Below are positions 33,801 to 45,270 of a DNA stretch of 64,000 bases, one piece after another (position 1 is the first letter of the stretch; the number at the start of each line of letters is the position of its first letter). The DNA comes from Siniperca chuatsi (taxonomy: Eukaryota; Chordata; Actinopteri; Centrarchiformes; Sinipercidae): positions 2,256,001 through 2,320,000 of the forward strand of contig NC_058062.1 of assembly GCF_020085105.1 (NCBI RefSeq), read 5' to 3'. The position numbers were made by a program, and so were the translations under genes. The notes below the pieces were generated by a model, which saw only the letters and a list, made by a program, of their open reading frames with translations, was not told where the DNA came from and searched no databases.

Positions 33801-36800
33801 AAGGTAAAGCAAGTTAACTTAAATGTACTCTATGTACTTTTACTGCATGTCCATCACTCATATCTGGATGACCATATTACTACGGCCATTTTTTGTCTCA
33901 CAAGTTTCTCGTCTCTCACGTGATTTTGTGGCCACCTTATAAAATCCAAATGTACAAATTTTAGAGGCCAGTTATGCTTACGCATACTCTCCGCCTCGCA
34001 AATCTTTCATCATGTGTCTTCAGTTTTTACAAAGAGAATAACTGAGGATTAGTTGAGCCTGACAAATCAGCGATCCAAGGAGAGTGTTTAGATGATCTGG
34101 CGCCTCTCTACACTCCCAAACCTTGTGAACAGCTATTTAAAACAGACGTTACAGATATAAAAGAAAGCATAATTTTACAACTTCATAGCTTGTTTTGCAT
34201 CTCAGACTTAGAAACTATTTTTGGTGGAGAGTTTGAAGAAATCTGACAATTTCAGACCAGCTGCCCCTGCTGTGCTTTTCCAGTCTGCAAAGACCAGTTA
34301 CAGCTCAGCCAGTTGTGTGTTCATCCAGTCAGATGTTGATTTCTGAGAGACAATCATCTGCCAATCATCTATTGTGCAGTCTACCAGAAATGATGTCCCT
34401 ACTACTAAATGTTTACGCTTCTTAAGGCAGGTGCAGCACTGGCTTTATGAATGACTATTAAAGAGTTAAATCATGCTCACCTGTCTTATTGACGTTGGAT
34501 AAACCTGACAGGCCAATATCAGCTTTTTAATAAACAGTATATTGGTACTGTATTGGTCTTCGAGCCTGGCGATGGTTTAATTAATTGATAGTAATCATTT
34601 CTATGCCTGTGGCCTAGGGGTTTAAAGCGGCGACCGTGAAACGCAACGTCCCTGGTTTGAGTCCATCTCTCCCTCACCCCATTTCCTTTCATCTCACCAT
34701 CCCTCTAATAAAAGGCATATGATTGTCAAAAAACTAAATTAAAGAGAAACATAACTCGGTCAGTCCCCCATCTGAAGTGACTACTTGGTGACTGCCCAAA
34801 AGTCGGTGGTGAGTGTGGTGACAAAACGATTCCCACCACAGATTAGCAGGATGTAGAGTTTTTAAAATATTGTACCTGCAGTTTAGAGGAAAAATGAAAT
34901 AAATTACAGTGTGTGTGTTCAGGGTAATGAAGGAACCAGTGCAACGATGTGACTCATTGATGTGTTTTTAATAGTTTTTGGACAACAATGGAGCTCTATG
35001 GCTCAGAGGAAGAAGATATATCAGGGTCTGGATATACACAATACTTTTGTTTTGGTCTTTTCATGTGATTTGTTGACAATAAGCAAAATATAGAATAACA
35101 CCAGACTTATCCTTTAAGTTTTTGGTTTCAGTTTTTCTCCTTTGCCAGCTCAGAGAGAGACAGTCATGAGAGACTCAGTCATGAGACACCGACAAACACA
35201 GATGGCAACACAGACAGAAATGGAAAGGAAGCAGAGGAGGAGGTAAAGAGTTTGAGCAAGAAGAAAGGACAATAAAGAAAGTAAAACAACAGTGAGAAGA
35301 GGGTGAAAGACTGAGGCAGCAAAAATAAAGAAGAGTCTGCATCATAGGGCTGCCTTTAAACTTTTCTCTCCACAGGGAAGACAAGGCGTTGCTTCTCCCC
35401 TGAGTAGTTGAATTCCTTGGCCTACTTCCACCAAACAGGCCTCGCCTAGCACTGCAGTGTGTCTTAACTGACAATTACACTTATCTGCTGCATCTCTACA
35501 GATGCAAGATTATTAGTGAGGCATGTAACAATTTGCAGTGGATAGAGACTTGCACCCACAACACTGGCAGTAAAGTACATGCACCTTGCAGTTGGGTATG
35601 GTTTCTTTTCTGTGTCATGCCAATATTAGGTGTCTAGTGTATTGGTTTAGATAGGTGCTATATAATACTGAAAAGTAAACATTTGATGTAATACACTGTT
35701 ACTAGGATACCTTTTTATGTTTTGTGGATCAAATGTGCTTTGAGATGGATATTTTTTTTGCTGCCTGTCAGTAAGCCTGTCATCCAGTTTGGTGAAACAC
35801 TCACATGCTTAAACATCTTTTCCTCTGTGTGACCTTTCTGCAAATATGTTTTGTTTCTGCGCCAGTATGCAACCATTACATAAACCTTCCTACTTATGTG
35901 TATTTTTATGTTTTGCTCTTTTGCTTTTAAAAAGAGTAAATTAAACCCCTTGACATACAGTATTCCCCCTTTTTCCCTTAAGTAGCTTTCACTGTCTGAC
36001 AGTATCAGACATATTCTGTATCATGTTGTTCCAACTCTTCATTGAAGCTCTATGATGTTTATATTGAGTGAAATATTCAGACCCAAGACTTCATGTTTTT
36101 TATGGCTGCACCATTCCATCAAACAGAAATATTCAAGATGCATTGGGCATCATTTTATAAACATTTCCCCAAAATTCAGCCTGACATATTCTTCTTCTTT
36201 GGAAACTTTAGGACCTCCACTAGAATTACAATTAAATTTAGTGGGTTTGAACAATGCTTGGTTACATAGCATGAGTTTGTAAAGGCTGGCCCAACAGCAG
36301 GTCAGTGTCAGTAAAGAGGTTAAAGGGTCGGTTCACCCAATTTACAAAATTGCGTGGGCACAGCTTGACATGAATTTACCCAGGGCGGCACGAACTGAGC
36401 TGAAGACACGGCTGCCTGAGTTGAAAATGTTTCAATTTGAGTAAAAAAAATTCGTGTTTATCCTGGAGCTCTCATGAATCTACTTCATGAACATACAGAG
36501 ACAAAAAAATAAAAGAGACTGGAGGGTTCCAGTCATTGTCGGAGCTGTCACACAAACACAGCACAGGCACACTCCCATATACACAAAGTCAGCTGCTTAC
36601 AGCAAACCTCTGAACAATTGGTACACCAGCTATTTGGAGCGAATAAACACGAGCGGTCAAATTCACACAAATCAAAACCGAAAATTTTATTTCTTAATGA
36701 TTCTTTGTGAACAGACTTACACTCACTTACCTTTAGGGGTCCCTAGACATACACAAAGATTTTGAGATACCTGTCTCTGCGATTTCTGTCTCCACCCCAA

Positions 36801-39800
36801 TACAATGGAGCTGAATGGAATTTTGTTTGTGGTGCTAAACGCACCGAAAAATGACTTTCAAAAATGTTCCCAGTTACTGTGGATAATCCACAGACAGATC
36901 ATTTTTCATTGAGCTACTTTCTACCGAAGAAATTCCTTATGGAAACAGTTAACAGTGAAGTAAGTGGATTATCGTGAGTAACAGGGACACTGTTCCTTGA
37001 AGGACATGTTGTTGTATTGTTCCTGTGTCACTTGTCAATGCTGTGAGCACCACAAGAGACAGATATTCAACATATGGGCAGATAAAATCAAAACTCTATA
37101 AATATTTTTTCATAATTTGGCTGGACAAGCCCATAATAAAAAGGTCTAGTCGGTCTAGAACGGTACTGTAGAGGGATTTAAGAGTGCATGCCAGAAAAAG
37201 AGCAGCAGTGACTCTCTCTATTGTACAGACAACAACAGGTTATTCGTTATTCAGCAGTGATGTGCACTTACCAAAGCTCCAGCTTCACTCTCCTCCCGTC
37301 CAGAAGAATGGTGGTGGTTTTATAGTCAATACCTGGACAGAGAGAGACAAAGGGCAGACAGAGACAGGCATTAGGCAAATGGATGCATCAAGAAGGCCAG
37401 CATCAATCAAGATTACAATGCTGCAGTCAGAGACAAGCTGACGCTCGACAAAACGGCTCATTATCTATTTGAGCCACTTAAACTGAATCAAAGTGTAAAT
37501 TTTACCACAACACACTACAGAGAACTGTGATTAGCTACGATAAATATGACAACAGTGTATTTACGGGTGACAACACAAAGGATATCACAGTGGAGATCTT
37601 TCAGCGTCTCATAACGTGAACATAAGACAAACTCTTACTGAACCTTCACTTCATGACAAGGCTCATCTTCTCCGTTCCTCTCTAAATTTGACTAAATTCT
37701 TGGTTGCTAATAACAGCCACGTATGTATGTAAATTGTAGGTTTAGACCCATCAATAAAATTCTATAGAAATACAAATTAACATGTTGACCTGATGACGGC
37801 GCTGTATGAAAACTCAGAGGATCACCAAAGTTATTATGATTCATCCTGAGGGGAACATGAAAGCCTGAACCAAATGTCATGTCGATCCATCCAATAGTGT
37901 TTGAGATATTTCAGTCCGACAGACCAACGCGGCCGTCCCTAGAGTCATGCTGCTACTGAGCTAAAAATAACACAGTTTTAAACTTTCACTTTTAAACTCT
38001 GTTACAGAAAACATGTTTACTGTTTAACCGTCTGGACGGACGCAACAGTATACAGCCTCAGGCAGCTAACAAATCTCTCTGTTCTGGCTCGTTGTTTAGC
38101 TAATTTCTGGCAAACCTGTCTGCTACACCTGCCGCCCCATGTCTCCACATGTTCGCCCGAGTCTGCTCGCCAGGTTCCTGTCGTTTTCACTGAGTCTTGT
38201 ACCACCTGAGGGCAAACAGGTGAAGCACTGGATAATCAGTGTTTTCCACCTCCTATAAGATGTTTATCTTTTTACACAACAGTTTTATGTGCGATTGTGA
38301 AGAAATTGTTACAAAATGCATCTTGCTGAGAAATAAATACGATAATTGACTAATAGGATTTTCAGAAGTGACATTGATTAATTTTCTGCCAACGAATTGA
38401 TCATTCAGCGGATCATTCCACCTCTAGCTTTGGCCTACAAGCCCATACTGAACAAACCCTTGCACCACCACCAAACGGAAACGTTAGGTTTAACATTTAA
38501 CATTAAGACTCCTGGGAAGAAAAGACATTAACACAACAGTAGTGTGCGCAGCGCAGCCAAGGAGCAAGCCTTCCCAGTTCCCAGACTCTCACACATGACT
38601 GAATCAGCCTCTGGCAGATAGCAGCTGCTGGCTAACGACATTAGCAATATCTTCCAATTTTCCAGGCAACATAAAGCTGCTGCTGAGCTAAAGTGCTGAG
38701 CTCAGGCTAGCCTAATTGAATTGGAGCGAGTGCAGGGCTTTGTACCAAGTGCTTCCTCTCCTCTCGTCGCCAGGGCTCAGTTAGATATCCCAGATAATCA
38801 ATAGCTTCTCTGATGTCTTAGCTAAATACTGCTGCTTCTATTCTGGGAGTCGGCTGACTTTGTTTGTTCTTTGGATGTAGGCCTACTCAAAGCTGTGTGA
38901 AGCTTATAATGTTCAGCTTTTGTTCATACTGTGTCAGAGAGGCGTTGATTTAACTCTATGGTAATGTTTGAGATGATGCCTTTTTCACTGTACAAAACAC
39001 TATAGTAAGCATAGGAGTGGGCAACATGGCTAAAATCCTCACACACAGTATATGTAATTACCTACTTTATTATTAGTACATTTTCCAGAAAATCAATTGA
39101 GAAACTGTTTATGGAAGCAGTGACCAGACAAGTATGGCTGCTATAGCAACATCTGTATGAATGGTTCTACAACATTTCTGATAGCAGACACATTTTCGTA
39201 TATTGCCTCCCGGGTATATATCGTCACAGTGTCCAACACTAAGTAAGACATAAAAGAAAGGTTTAAGCTATCTTTTCTTCCAAAGTACAGCTATCACTGG
39301 GTACAGCCTTACTATGCGCTGTGGAGCTGTATCATGTAGGAACCCTTAAAACCTGGAACAGAACCCAGAACAGCAAAGACTAATGTAAACTAATGTAACA
39401 TGGAATATGAAATAAATTCTGCAGGTGTACATAACATGTAGAGGTTGTGAGGAAAGAAATTAAATAGGGAAGAAAAGAAAGCAAAGTGCAGAAAATCTCA
39501 TTTGACAGCAGTGAGACTGCATTTACAGCTAAGCTCTGTGGAAATATTGAACAGCCGGTTTGTGTTAGTCTGTGCATCTTTCAAGAGGATTAGACCAGGT
39601 TCAGCTTTTTATTTACCTACCAACACTCTGAACCCCTCTCTCCTTCAGGAGGGCAGTATAGGGGGTTATCGCTGAGCTGGCCTGGATCCAGCGATAACTG
39701 TTGTCTATGGATATGCCACTGTCAAAACAGCCAGTCCATGGCTATAGACAAACAATGGGCCGCCATGCCTGTATGACCCCGGGGGAATATTCCATTGTTC

Positions 39801-42800
39801 GTGTGTGCTGATGAAAAAAAGATTTAAGAGTCTTGCAGCTGCACTGAAAAGTGTCTTTTCAAGCTGCTTTTGCATTTTAATTGGCTTCACTCCTCCAAGG
39901 CTGGTGTTATCTGATGGCTAACATCAACCGACTGTGAAATTCAAAACCTTATCGAAGTGTGAAAAATTAATCTTGAGATCCCCTCAGAATTTATTTGTAA
40001 CCCCCAAATTATTTTGTCCATAAAATGTCAGAAAAGTTGTGAAAAATGCCCTTCGCAATTTCCCAGAATCCAAGGTAACGTCTTGTTTTTTCCTGACCAA
40101 CAGTCCAAAACTAAATATGTTCGGTTTACTATCAAATATGACAAAGAAAAACAGCAAATTCTGACATTTGAGAACCTAGAACCAGACATTTGGCATTTTA
40201 CTTGAAAAATTACTGAAACGATTATACGATTGTCAATGCAGTTGCCGATTAATTTTCTGTCAACCGACTCATTAATTGACTAATTCAGCTCTGATGAAAT
40301 GTCAAAAAATAGTGAAAAATGCCCATCACAATTTTCTAAAGGTGACGTTTTGAAACTGATTGTTTTTTCTAAAGCAACGGTCCAAAACCCAAAGATATTA
40401 AATATGCAATCATACTGTATATGACAAAGAAAAGCAGAAAATCCTCATATTTGAGAAGCTGGAACCTGAATATGTTTGGCACATTTGTTTAAAAAATTAC
40501 TAAAGTGATTAATCGAAGACCAAAATAGTTTAGTTTTAATAATAATTAGTTTTCCGACGATCGACAAATTTATAAATCTAATTGTTTCAGCTTTGGTGTC
40601 AGCACTGCACACAATCACTGATCACCGAGGAGGAAATGTGACAGACTCGTCTATCCAACTGTCTGCCCCAAATCAGGAAGGGAACCAATCATAGCCTGAG
40701 GACAATGTCATCCAATTAAAATCTGCTCTTATGTCCTGATTTTCTCCTCTTCAAATATTTAGGTTCCTCTGAAGCATTCCCCTTCCCTCCATGCTAACCT
40801 CTCTTTGCCAGAGGGATGGAAATCAATAGCTGAGCTTCTGTCTGCACAAACATCCCAGCTGAAGCGTGTTCAGCTGAGTTCCACTCTGTCCTCCATATTT
40901 AATGAAGCAGTTTGAAGGCTTTTGATCTCGCTCGCATCAATTAGGACATCTTCCTCTTTTAGAGACTCTTTAGAAGCTGGCCTGGGTTCACATTTTGGCA
41001 AAGAGCTTGTTTTCAGAGGAATGACAGGTTCTCCATGGGCTTGGTGTTCAGAAACCTAAAGTCAGAGGTGACGTCCACTCATCCACACTGCAGTTACATT
41101 TTAAAACACTGTTTACGTGTCAAATAGAGTTCCATCTAGGGCTGGGCAGTAAAGTGGTATTACAGTCTAGGGCTGCAAATAACAATTATTTTCCTTATCG
41201 ATTAATCTGCATGTTTTTCTGATTAATTATTTGTTTATAAAATGTCAGAAAATAGAGAAAAATGCCCGTCACCATTGCTTAAAGTGGAAGGTAACGTCTT
41301 TAAATGCCTTGTTTTGTCCAAAACCCCAAAGTAATTCAGCTAGCACTGTTTTAAAAGCAGCAAATCCTCACATTTGAGAAGTTGCTACCAGAGAATGGTT
41401 GGCATCTTTGCTTGAAAAATGATTTCAACCATTAATTGATTATCAAAATACTTGCTGATTGAGTTTCTGCTGATCGACTAACTGAATAATCTTTTCACCT
41501 CTAAATTAGATATTTGAAAACATTATGATTTAACTGTCTAAAAACCTACTGTGCATGCAGTAAGTGCAATTAGAGCCACCAACAATCTACCAGAATAGAG
41601 CAATACTATGACCACGATGCAGAGACTCTTATCTCTTTTACTGGAGACTTTTATTGCTTATTTGTAATGATGAGCTCCCTCTTTAAATCACTGTCACCCG
41701 CTGCAAAGAAACAGTTTGGCCTTCAGTGAATGTGGGTGTCTGAAAACACACATGACCTGGGAAGGTCTCCACACTGCTGCCAAATGCCAACAGGCAGCAT
41801 CACCCTTTGGCAGAATTCATTAGATAAGCACTGGTGAAAAGGGGTCACTCTGCTGACTGATGTATTTTTCATGAAGAGTTGCTTTCATCCTAAGGGGAGG
41901 AGATGGAAATCTTCATCTGAAAAGCTAAATGGATATTTAGGGAATCATCTACGACAGCATCTCGGATGAGGACAGTTTGCTGGAGCAAATATCTTAACAA
42001 ATACAGTTCACGTGCACATTTTACCTTCAAGAAATAAATAACTGAGCAGCGTATATTCTTAGATCAGTGGTTTAAAGTGGAGGAGAGAGTCTAACTAGGC
42101 TGCACGCATGTGATGGATGTACTCTCTTTATCTTTCTGTCGTGCTGTGCGCCTCACTACTGTTCCTTGACAAACTCATACGACGTCTTTAAGCATCATCA
42201 GAGTGATTCCAGTGATACAGGATTCATTTAGCATAGCAGGAGTAACCCTGTGCTATTTGGGGACCATGCCAGAGTTTTTGCATGCTAACTTACATATTAT
42301 TTAAATTACTGCTGAATATTTTCTGAAGCATACTGCAGCCATTTAGGGCTTTAAATTTGTGTTTTTGTGTGATTGCACTACTTAACCAACACCAATAAGA
42401 GGATGTTTATTGTGATAAAATGTTTTCCATATGTAGAATTAACGACAATTTCTTTTTGTATTTTTACATTTATTATTTGTTCTTTTCCCTTGGGGAAATG
42501 CAGTTAAAGCTGCCAATTATTTTTTGAAGAAACAAGGGAAAATAGTATTGCAACAACAAAGCAAACGTCAGGCACTCGTGCATAGGAGCAGGAGCAATGT
42601 GGTATTTATAATGACAAAGCCTTGTAACAAATACAGGCTTTTTATTATAGAAAGTATAGAAAAGTCACTACCATATCATGAGTTATTTTGTCAATGCAAT
42701 GCTGTGCAGTGTACCAACTGATACTCAATCTGTGGAAAACACCGGATAACTGGAAGAAACAGTAAAAATCTAAAACACTGGAACACTATGGACATGGTTA

Positions 42801-43832
42801 AAATCTGTTTTAAACTCTGTTTTATCTGCTCTTCTTCTAGGGCTTCCCTCTGATGGGAGTGGGGGTGTGTTAGTATGCATGTACAGCAGCCACAGACCAC
42901 CAGCTTAGTGCAGCAGCAGGCAGTGATCAGATAGTGGCTGTCAGCCCCAGAGCAATAGCACTGAGAGAGCCAGGTGATCTGAGCTGCAACACCCAGGGAG
43001 GGATCATCTGACTGGGCACAGCTCCATCAGCCTTCCCCTCTACAGCATGGTGGATGGAGCTAAAAGAGCTGGTGGTCCCAAATGTAGCTACTCTAAAGTA
43101 AAAAATACAGATGACTTAAAAAAATCTGAATCTCGTTCAGTTTCAGTAATGGTCAAATCAAACCTACACTAGATTTCTTTTTTGCAGCATACTCGCAGAG
43201 ATGGCTACGCAGCTCAAATACATGTATATACAAGTACCAAATCATATTGCTATAGTTAGGTTAGCAGCTTCCTTTATTTTTTATAGTTGGACACCACTGT
43301 AGCTGTTAACGGAAAAACAAGGAACCACCATCATACTAGAGAGGATGTTGACTGGAAAATATTCAGTGTTTAATGTATACTTCTAAAACCTATTGTTTTG
43401 TTATTAGACTATGAGGTCATGAAAACTATTGTTTATCAAGTGAAATGATCCACTAACTCAACAACAATGCGCATACAATCATGACTCTGACTTGCTTCCA
43501 TGTGAATGCTCTGTGTTATAAGCGTCAGAGAGCTCATTGTGTATTCTCCACAGTCCACACAGCAAAATGCGCAGCTAGTATGTTCAGGACTTTTGTGATG
43601 AGCAAGCATGACACAACACAAGGAGCTCATCATCTAAGAGGGCAAAACTGAGCCAGGAGGTCCCAATCAGCTGAGATTAGAGTGACTCACCACTACTGTA
43701 AGCGTACGGGGACTCGGCTGATCCATCCTGCAGGCTGTCCAGGATCTCCCCTTTGCCCACATCGCTGTCTCCGACCAAGAGGAACTTGAGCAGGTAGTCA
43801 TAGCTTTTCACTGGGCTGCCCTGGCTGCCCAT
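27861..43832 (-). CDS. rab40c: Rab40c, Rab-like GTPase with SOCS box
   Basis: Six coding exons: 43832-43691, 37332-37272, 33401-33341, 33144-33067, 29758-29536 and 28135-27861. All have GT-AG introns and matching phases, joining to 279 aa (human RAB40C is 281). Order: Rab GTPase fold with P-loop GDSDVGKG (residues 21-28; Gly replaces the usual Ser/Thr, a feature of this family), the switch II motif DTSGQ at 69-73, and VGNRLH in place of NKxD. Then follows a SOCS box ([20 protein letters not shown] with downstream LPLP Cul5-box), a basic Ser-rich tail and a C-terminal CKIS prenylation box. The tail ([20 protein letters not shown]) favours the C over the B paralogue. Role by family: substrate receptor of a Cullin5-Elongin B/C ubiquitin ligase, membrane-anchored through its lipid. 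The start has a splice acceptor 12 bases upstream (AG at 43845-43846), so a 5' UTR exon lies further up. Intron 1 (37333-43690) and intron 4 (29759-33066) are large and repeat-bearing. Confidence 0.95.
28330..28935 (-). mobile_element. probable DNA-transposon relic with 217-codon open frame in rab40c intron 5
   Basis: The sequence between 28330 and 28935 has the GAACC/GGTTC-rich edges and the GGTCTCGG words that I associate with a fish transposon family; CCGAGACC (28360-28367) and GGTCTCGG (28381-28388) form a perfect 8-bp inverted pair. A minus-strand frame (28914-28261) runs through it. Its middle has [20 protein letters not shown], one hydrophobic segment followed by many Lys/Arg. I cannot assign a function, and it looks like transposon-derived sequence rather than a host gene. 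Confidence 0.4.
29759..33066 (-). other. rab40c intron 4, no nested gene seen
   Basis: Mostly AT-rich. It includes a GATTAATC-type fragment in reverse near 32080-32160 and a CA/C-rich patch near 32490-32510. No supported exon. Confidence 0.5.
30081..30100 (+). repeat. (AAAT)n microsatellite
   Basis: A short AAATAAATAAATAAATAAAA run in rab40c intron 4. Confidence 0.8.
34601..34722 (+). mobile_element. tRNA-derived SINE
   Basis: The head TGTGGCCTAGGGGTTTAAAG gives an A-box-like start, and GGTTTGAGTCC about 35 bases on gives a B box. A CT-rich body follows (CCATTTCCTTTCATCTCACC), ending in AATAAAAGGCATA. No tRNA cloverleaf can be completed. A second copy is on the minus strand at 57255-57425. 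Confidence 0.65.
34880..35122 (-). repeat. dispersed repeat, reversed copy of the 15175/59937 family
   Basis: Contains the reverse complement of the family words, for example TTTTTAATAGTTTTTGGACA and AATGGAGCTCTATGGCTCAG, ending in AACACCAGACTTATCCTTTA. Confidence 0.65.
35123..36319 (-). other. rab40c intron 2, no nested gene seen
   Basis: Short tandem GTCATGAGAGACTCA words at 35163-35188. Nothing else recognisable. Confidence 0.4.
36320..36995 (+). repeat. dispersed teleost repeat (GGTTCACCCAA type), interrupted
   Basis: Starts TTAAAGGGTCGGTTCACCCA. After unrelated sequence it continues with TGAGATACCTGTCTCTGCGA, CAATGGAGCTGAATGGAAT and TTTGTGGTGCTAAACGCACC, in the order of a family I recognise from percomorph introns. 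The middle is diverged or replaced. Confidence 0.55.
37770..37970 (+). repeat. GCTAACATGCT-type repeat, middle and end part
   Basis: CATGTTGACCTGATGACGGC, ATCCTGAGGGGAACATGAAA and ATCCATCCAATAGTGTTTGA match 23510-23640, followed by the family's CCCTAGAGTCATGCTGCTA end. Confidence 0.7.
37971..39984 (-). other. rab40c intron 1, no nested gene seen
   Basis: One degraded GATTAATC-type piece at 38330-38430. The rest is unassigned. Confidence 0.4.
39985..40595 (+). repeat. two GATTAATC-type repeats head to tail
   Basis: Two successive copies with the same word order (AAATGTCAGAAAA, CAACAGTCCAAAAC, GCAAATTCTGACATTTGAGA-like, TTTCAGCT) at about 39985-40295 and 40296-40595, in the same orientation. 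A third follows at 41165-41505. Confidence 0.7.
41165..41505 (+). repeat. GATTAATC-type dispersed repeat
   Basis: AGGGCTGCAAATAACAATTA through ATCGATTAATCTGC to AATAATCTTTTCACCTCTA. The third copy within 1.6 kb. Confidence 0.75.
41506..43690 (-). other. rab40c intron 1, proximal part, no nested gene seen
   Basis: No exon or repeat family I can name. A dense set of CAG-rich words around 42890-43030 may be an intronic regulatory patch, but I have no specific support. Confidence 0.35.
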
Positions 43833-43844
43833 CGTGTCTCACAT

Positions 43845-45270
43845 CTGGGGCAGCGGAGACTGAAGATGTGTGACTGTAAACTTCCCCAGCAGACACAAGG
43901 ATGGGTAACCAACCAACAAATCCCCTTGTGTATTATTCTACTCACTTGACCAAAACAAAGGCAATGTTTGTTATCCCATGAACTTGCTGAATGGGGGTCC
44001 ACCTCCTTGTTTTGCCTGGTAACTTTAACAGTCTTCCAAACTGTGTGCAAGAAGGTAATTTTCAGAACACAGTCTCACGGAAATGTCCTACTTGAAAAGC
44101 AAGGTGGGTGGCAAAAATGTGGTTCTGAAAGGCAAAACATCCCTTATGCTAAAGTAAAAAAAATAATGTCACAGGTGGTGCTCCGTGGGGGGAAAAAACT
44201 TCACCTAATGTAAACAACTGGTACTGTCTTTCAAACTAATGACTGACAGGTTATAAATAGATCTAACCAAAATCTGAGACTAAAGTTCCTTCTTTAGACC
44301 CTTATCTTAGTGACAGATTAACATCTATTAAAGAGTAAGAGCACAGACGATCAAAGGGTAACTAAAGCTGTATCTGGACGGGATGACTCTTGTAGACTTG
44401 GTGGCAAAAGTCTATGTAGGGAAGAAAAACATGCTTTTTGTCTGGAATGGTGAATTATAATAAGCTAGGTGGCTATTACCACTTTGCAAATTTTATGAGC
44501 AAATATCTCGGCTGAGATATATTTTCTAGTATGCAAACAAACTGCAAAGCTGGAGGGTGTAACTGTCTTTTTGTTCACAGTTAAGAGAAGCTTGCTGGCT
44601 ATGTTAGCAAGGGGAACAACAAGCTAGCCCTGCCAGAGAGCTAGCCAGCTAACTTAGCTATTATCACTGGTGCGAACGTTACCAAAGCAGTCATCAGACG
44701 CGATAGTTATTTAAACACACTGTCACTAGTTATGCGTTATGCCACGCTACACACAGCCACATATAACCTTGCATTATCCTTTATAAGCCTACTTCCCACT
44801 GGATAAAAAAAAACTGTTGGTATTTTAACAGCAAGCTAAATGCTAACTTAGCTAGCGCAGCCCGTAGCTCAACTTCCACCGACGTCCGTGTAATTTCAGG
44901 CCCCCTTGTCTTTCTTTAGTCCGGGATGACAAAGATTCCTGTAACTTCGCTGCGTTGTATCCAGAAAATACCGATATCAGCAGTAGGATCAAACGGCTGG
45001 GGAATTTTTACGTCCAGTCCAAATATCTGCAGGTGTACTCAGTAATCTCAGTCCGTGATCTTTCCATTTTTCTCCATTATGTTTAATCATAATTACAGCT
45101 GCGGCTTCTCAGTGCCGCACGACAACACTGAATATGCCGCTGACAGATCGGCTGCTCGTTACAGTGCGCTGCCGTCTCCTCAGTTCCCGCCCTCTCACTC
45201 CAGGCCCCGCCTCCGCGCCCAATGATTGGACGCGGACTCCACGGTGACATACGCAGCGGCATACATTGGC
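43845..45270 (-). promoter_or_regulatory. rab40c 5' intron and CpG-rich promoter (promoter core about 45180-45270)
   Basis: The acceptor at 43845-43846 requires an upstream non-coding exon. The best promoter lies at 45180-45270: CpG-rich, with a GC box (GGCGGGGC on the minus strand at about 45203-45210), the symmetric CCAATGATTGG at 45219-45229 that offers a CCAAT box on each strand, and another ATTGG at 45265-45269. The exon 1 donor could not be fixed; GTATTTTC near 44970 is one candidate. Confidence 0.55.

Noticed and set aside
34601..34680. Possible tRNA gene
   Set aside because: A and B boxes are present, but arms cannot pair into a cloverleaf, and the CT-rich body with an A-rich end marks a tRNA-derived SINE.
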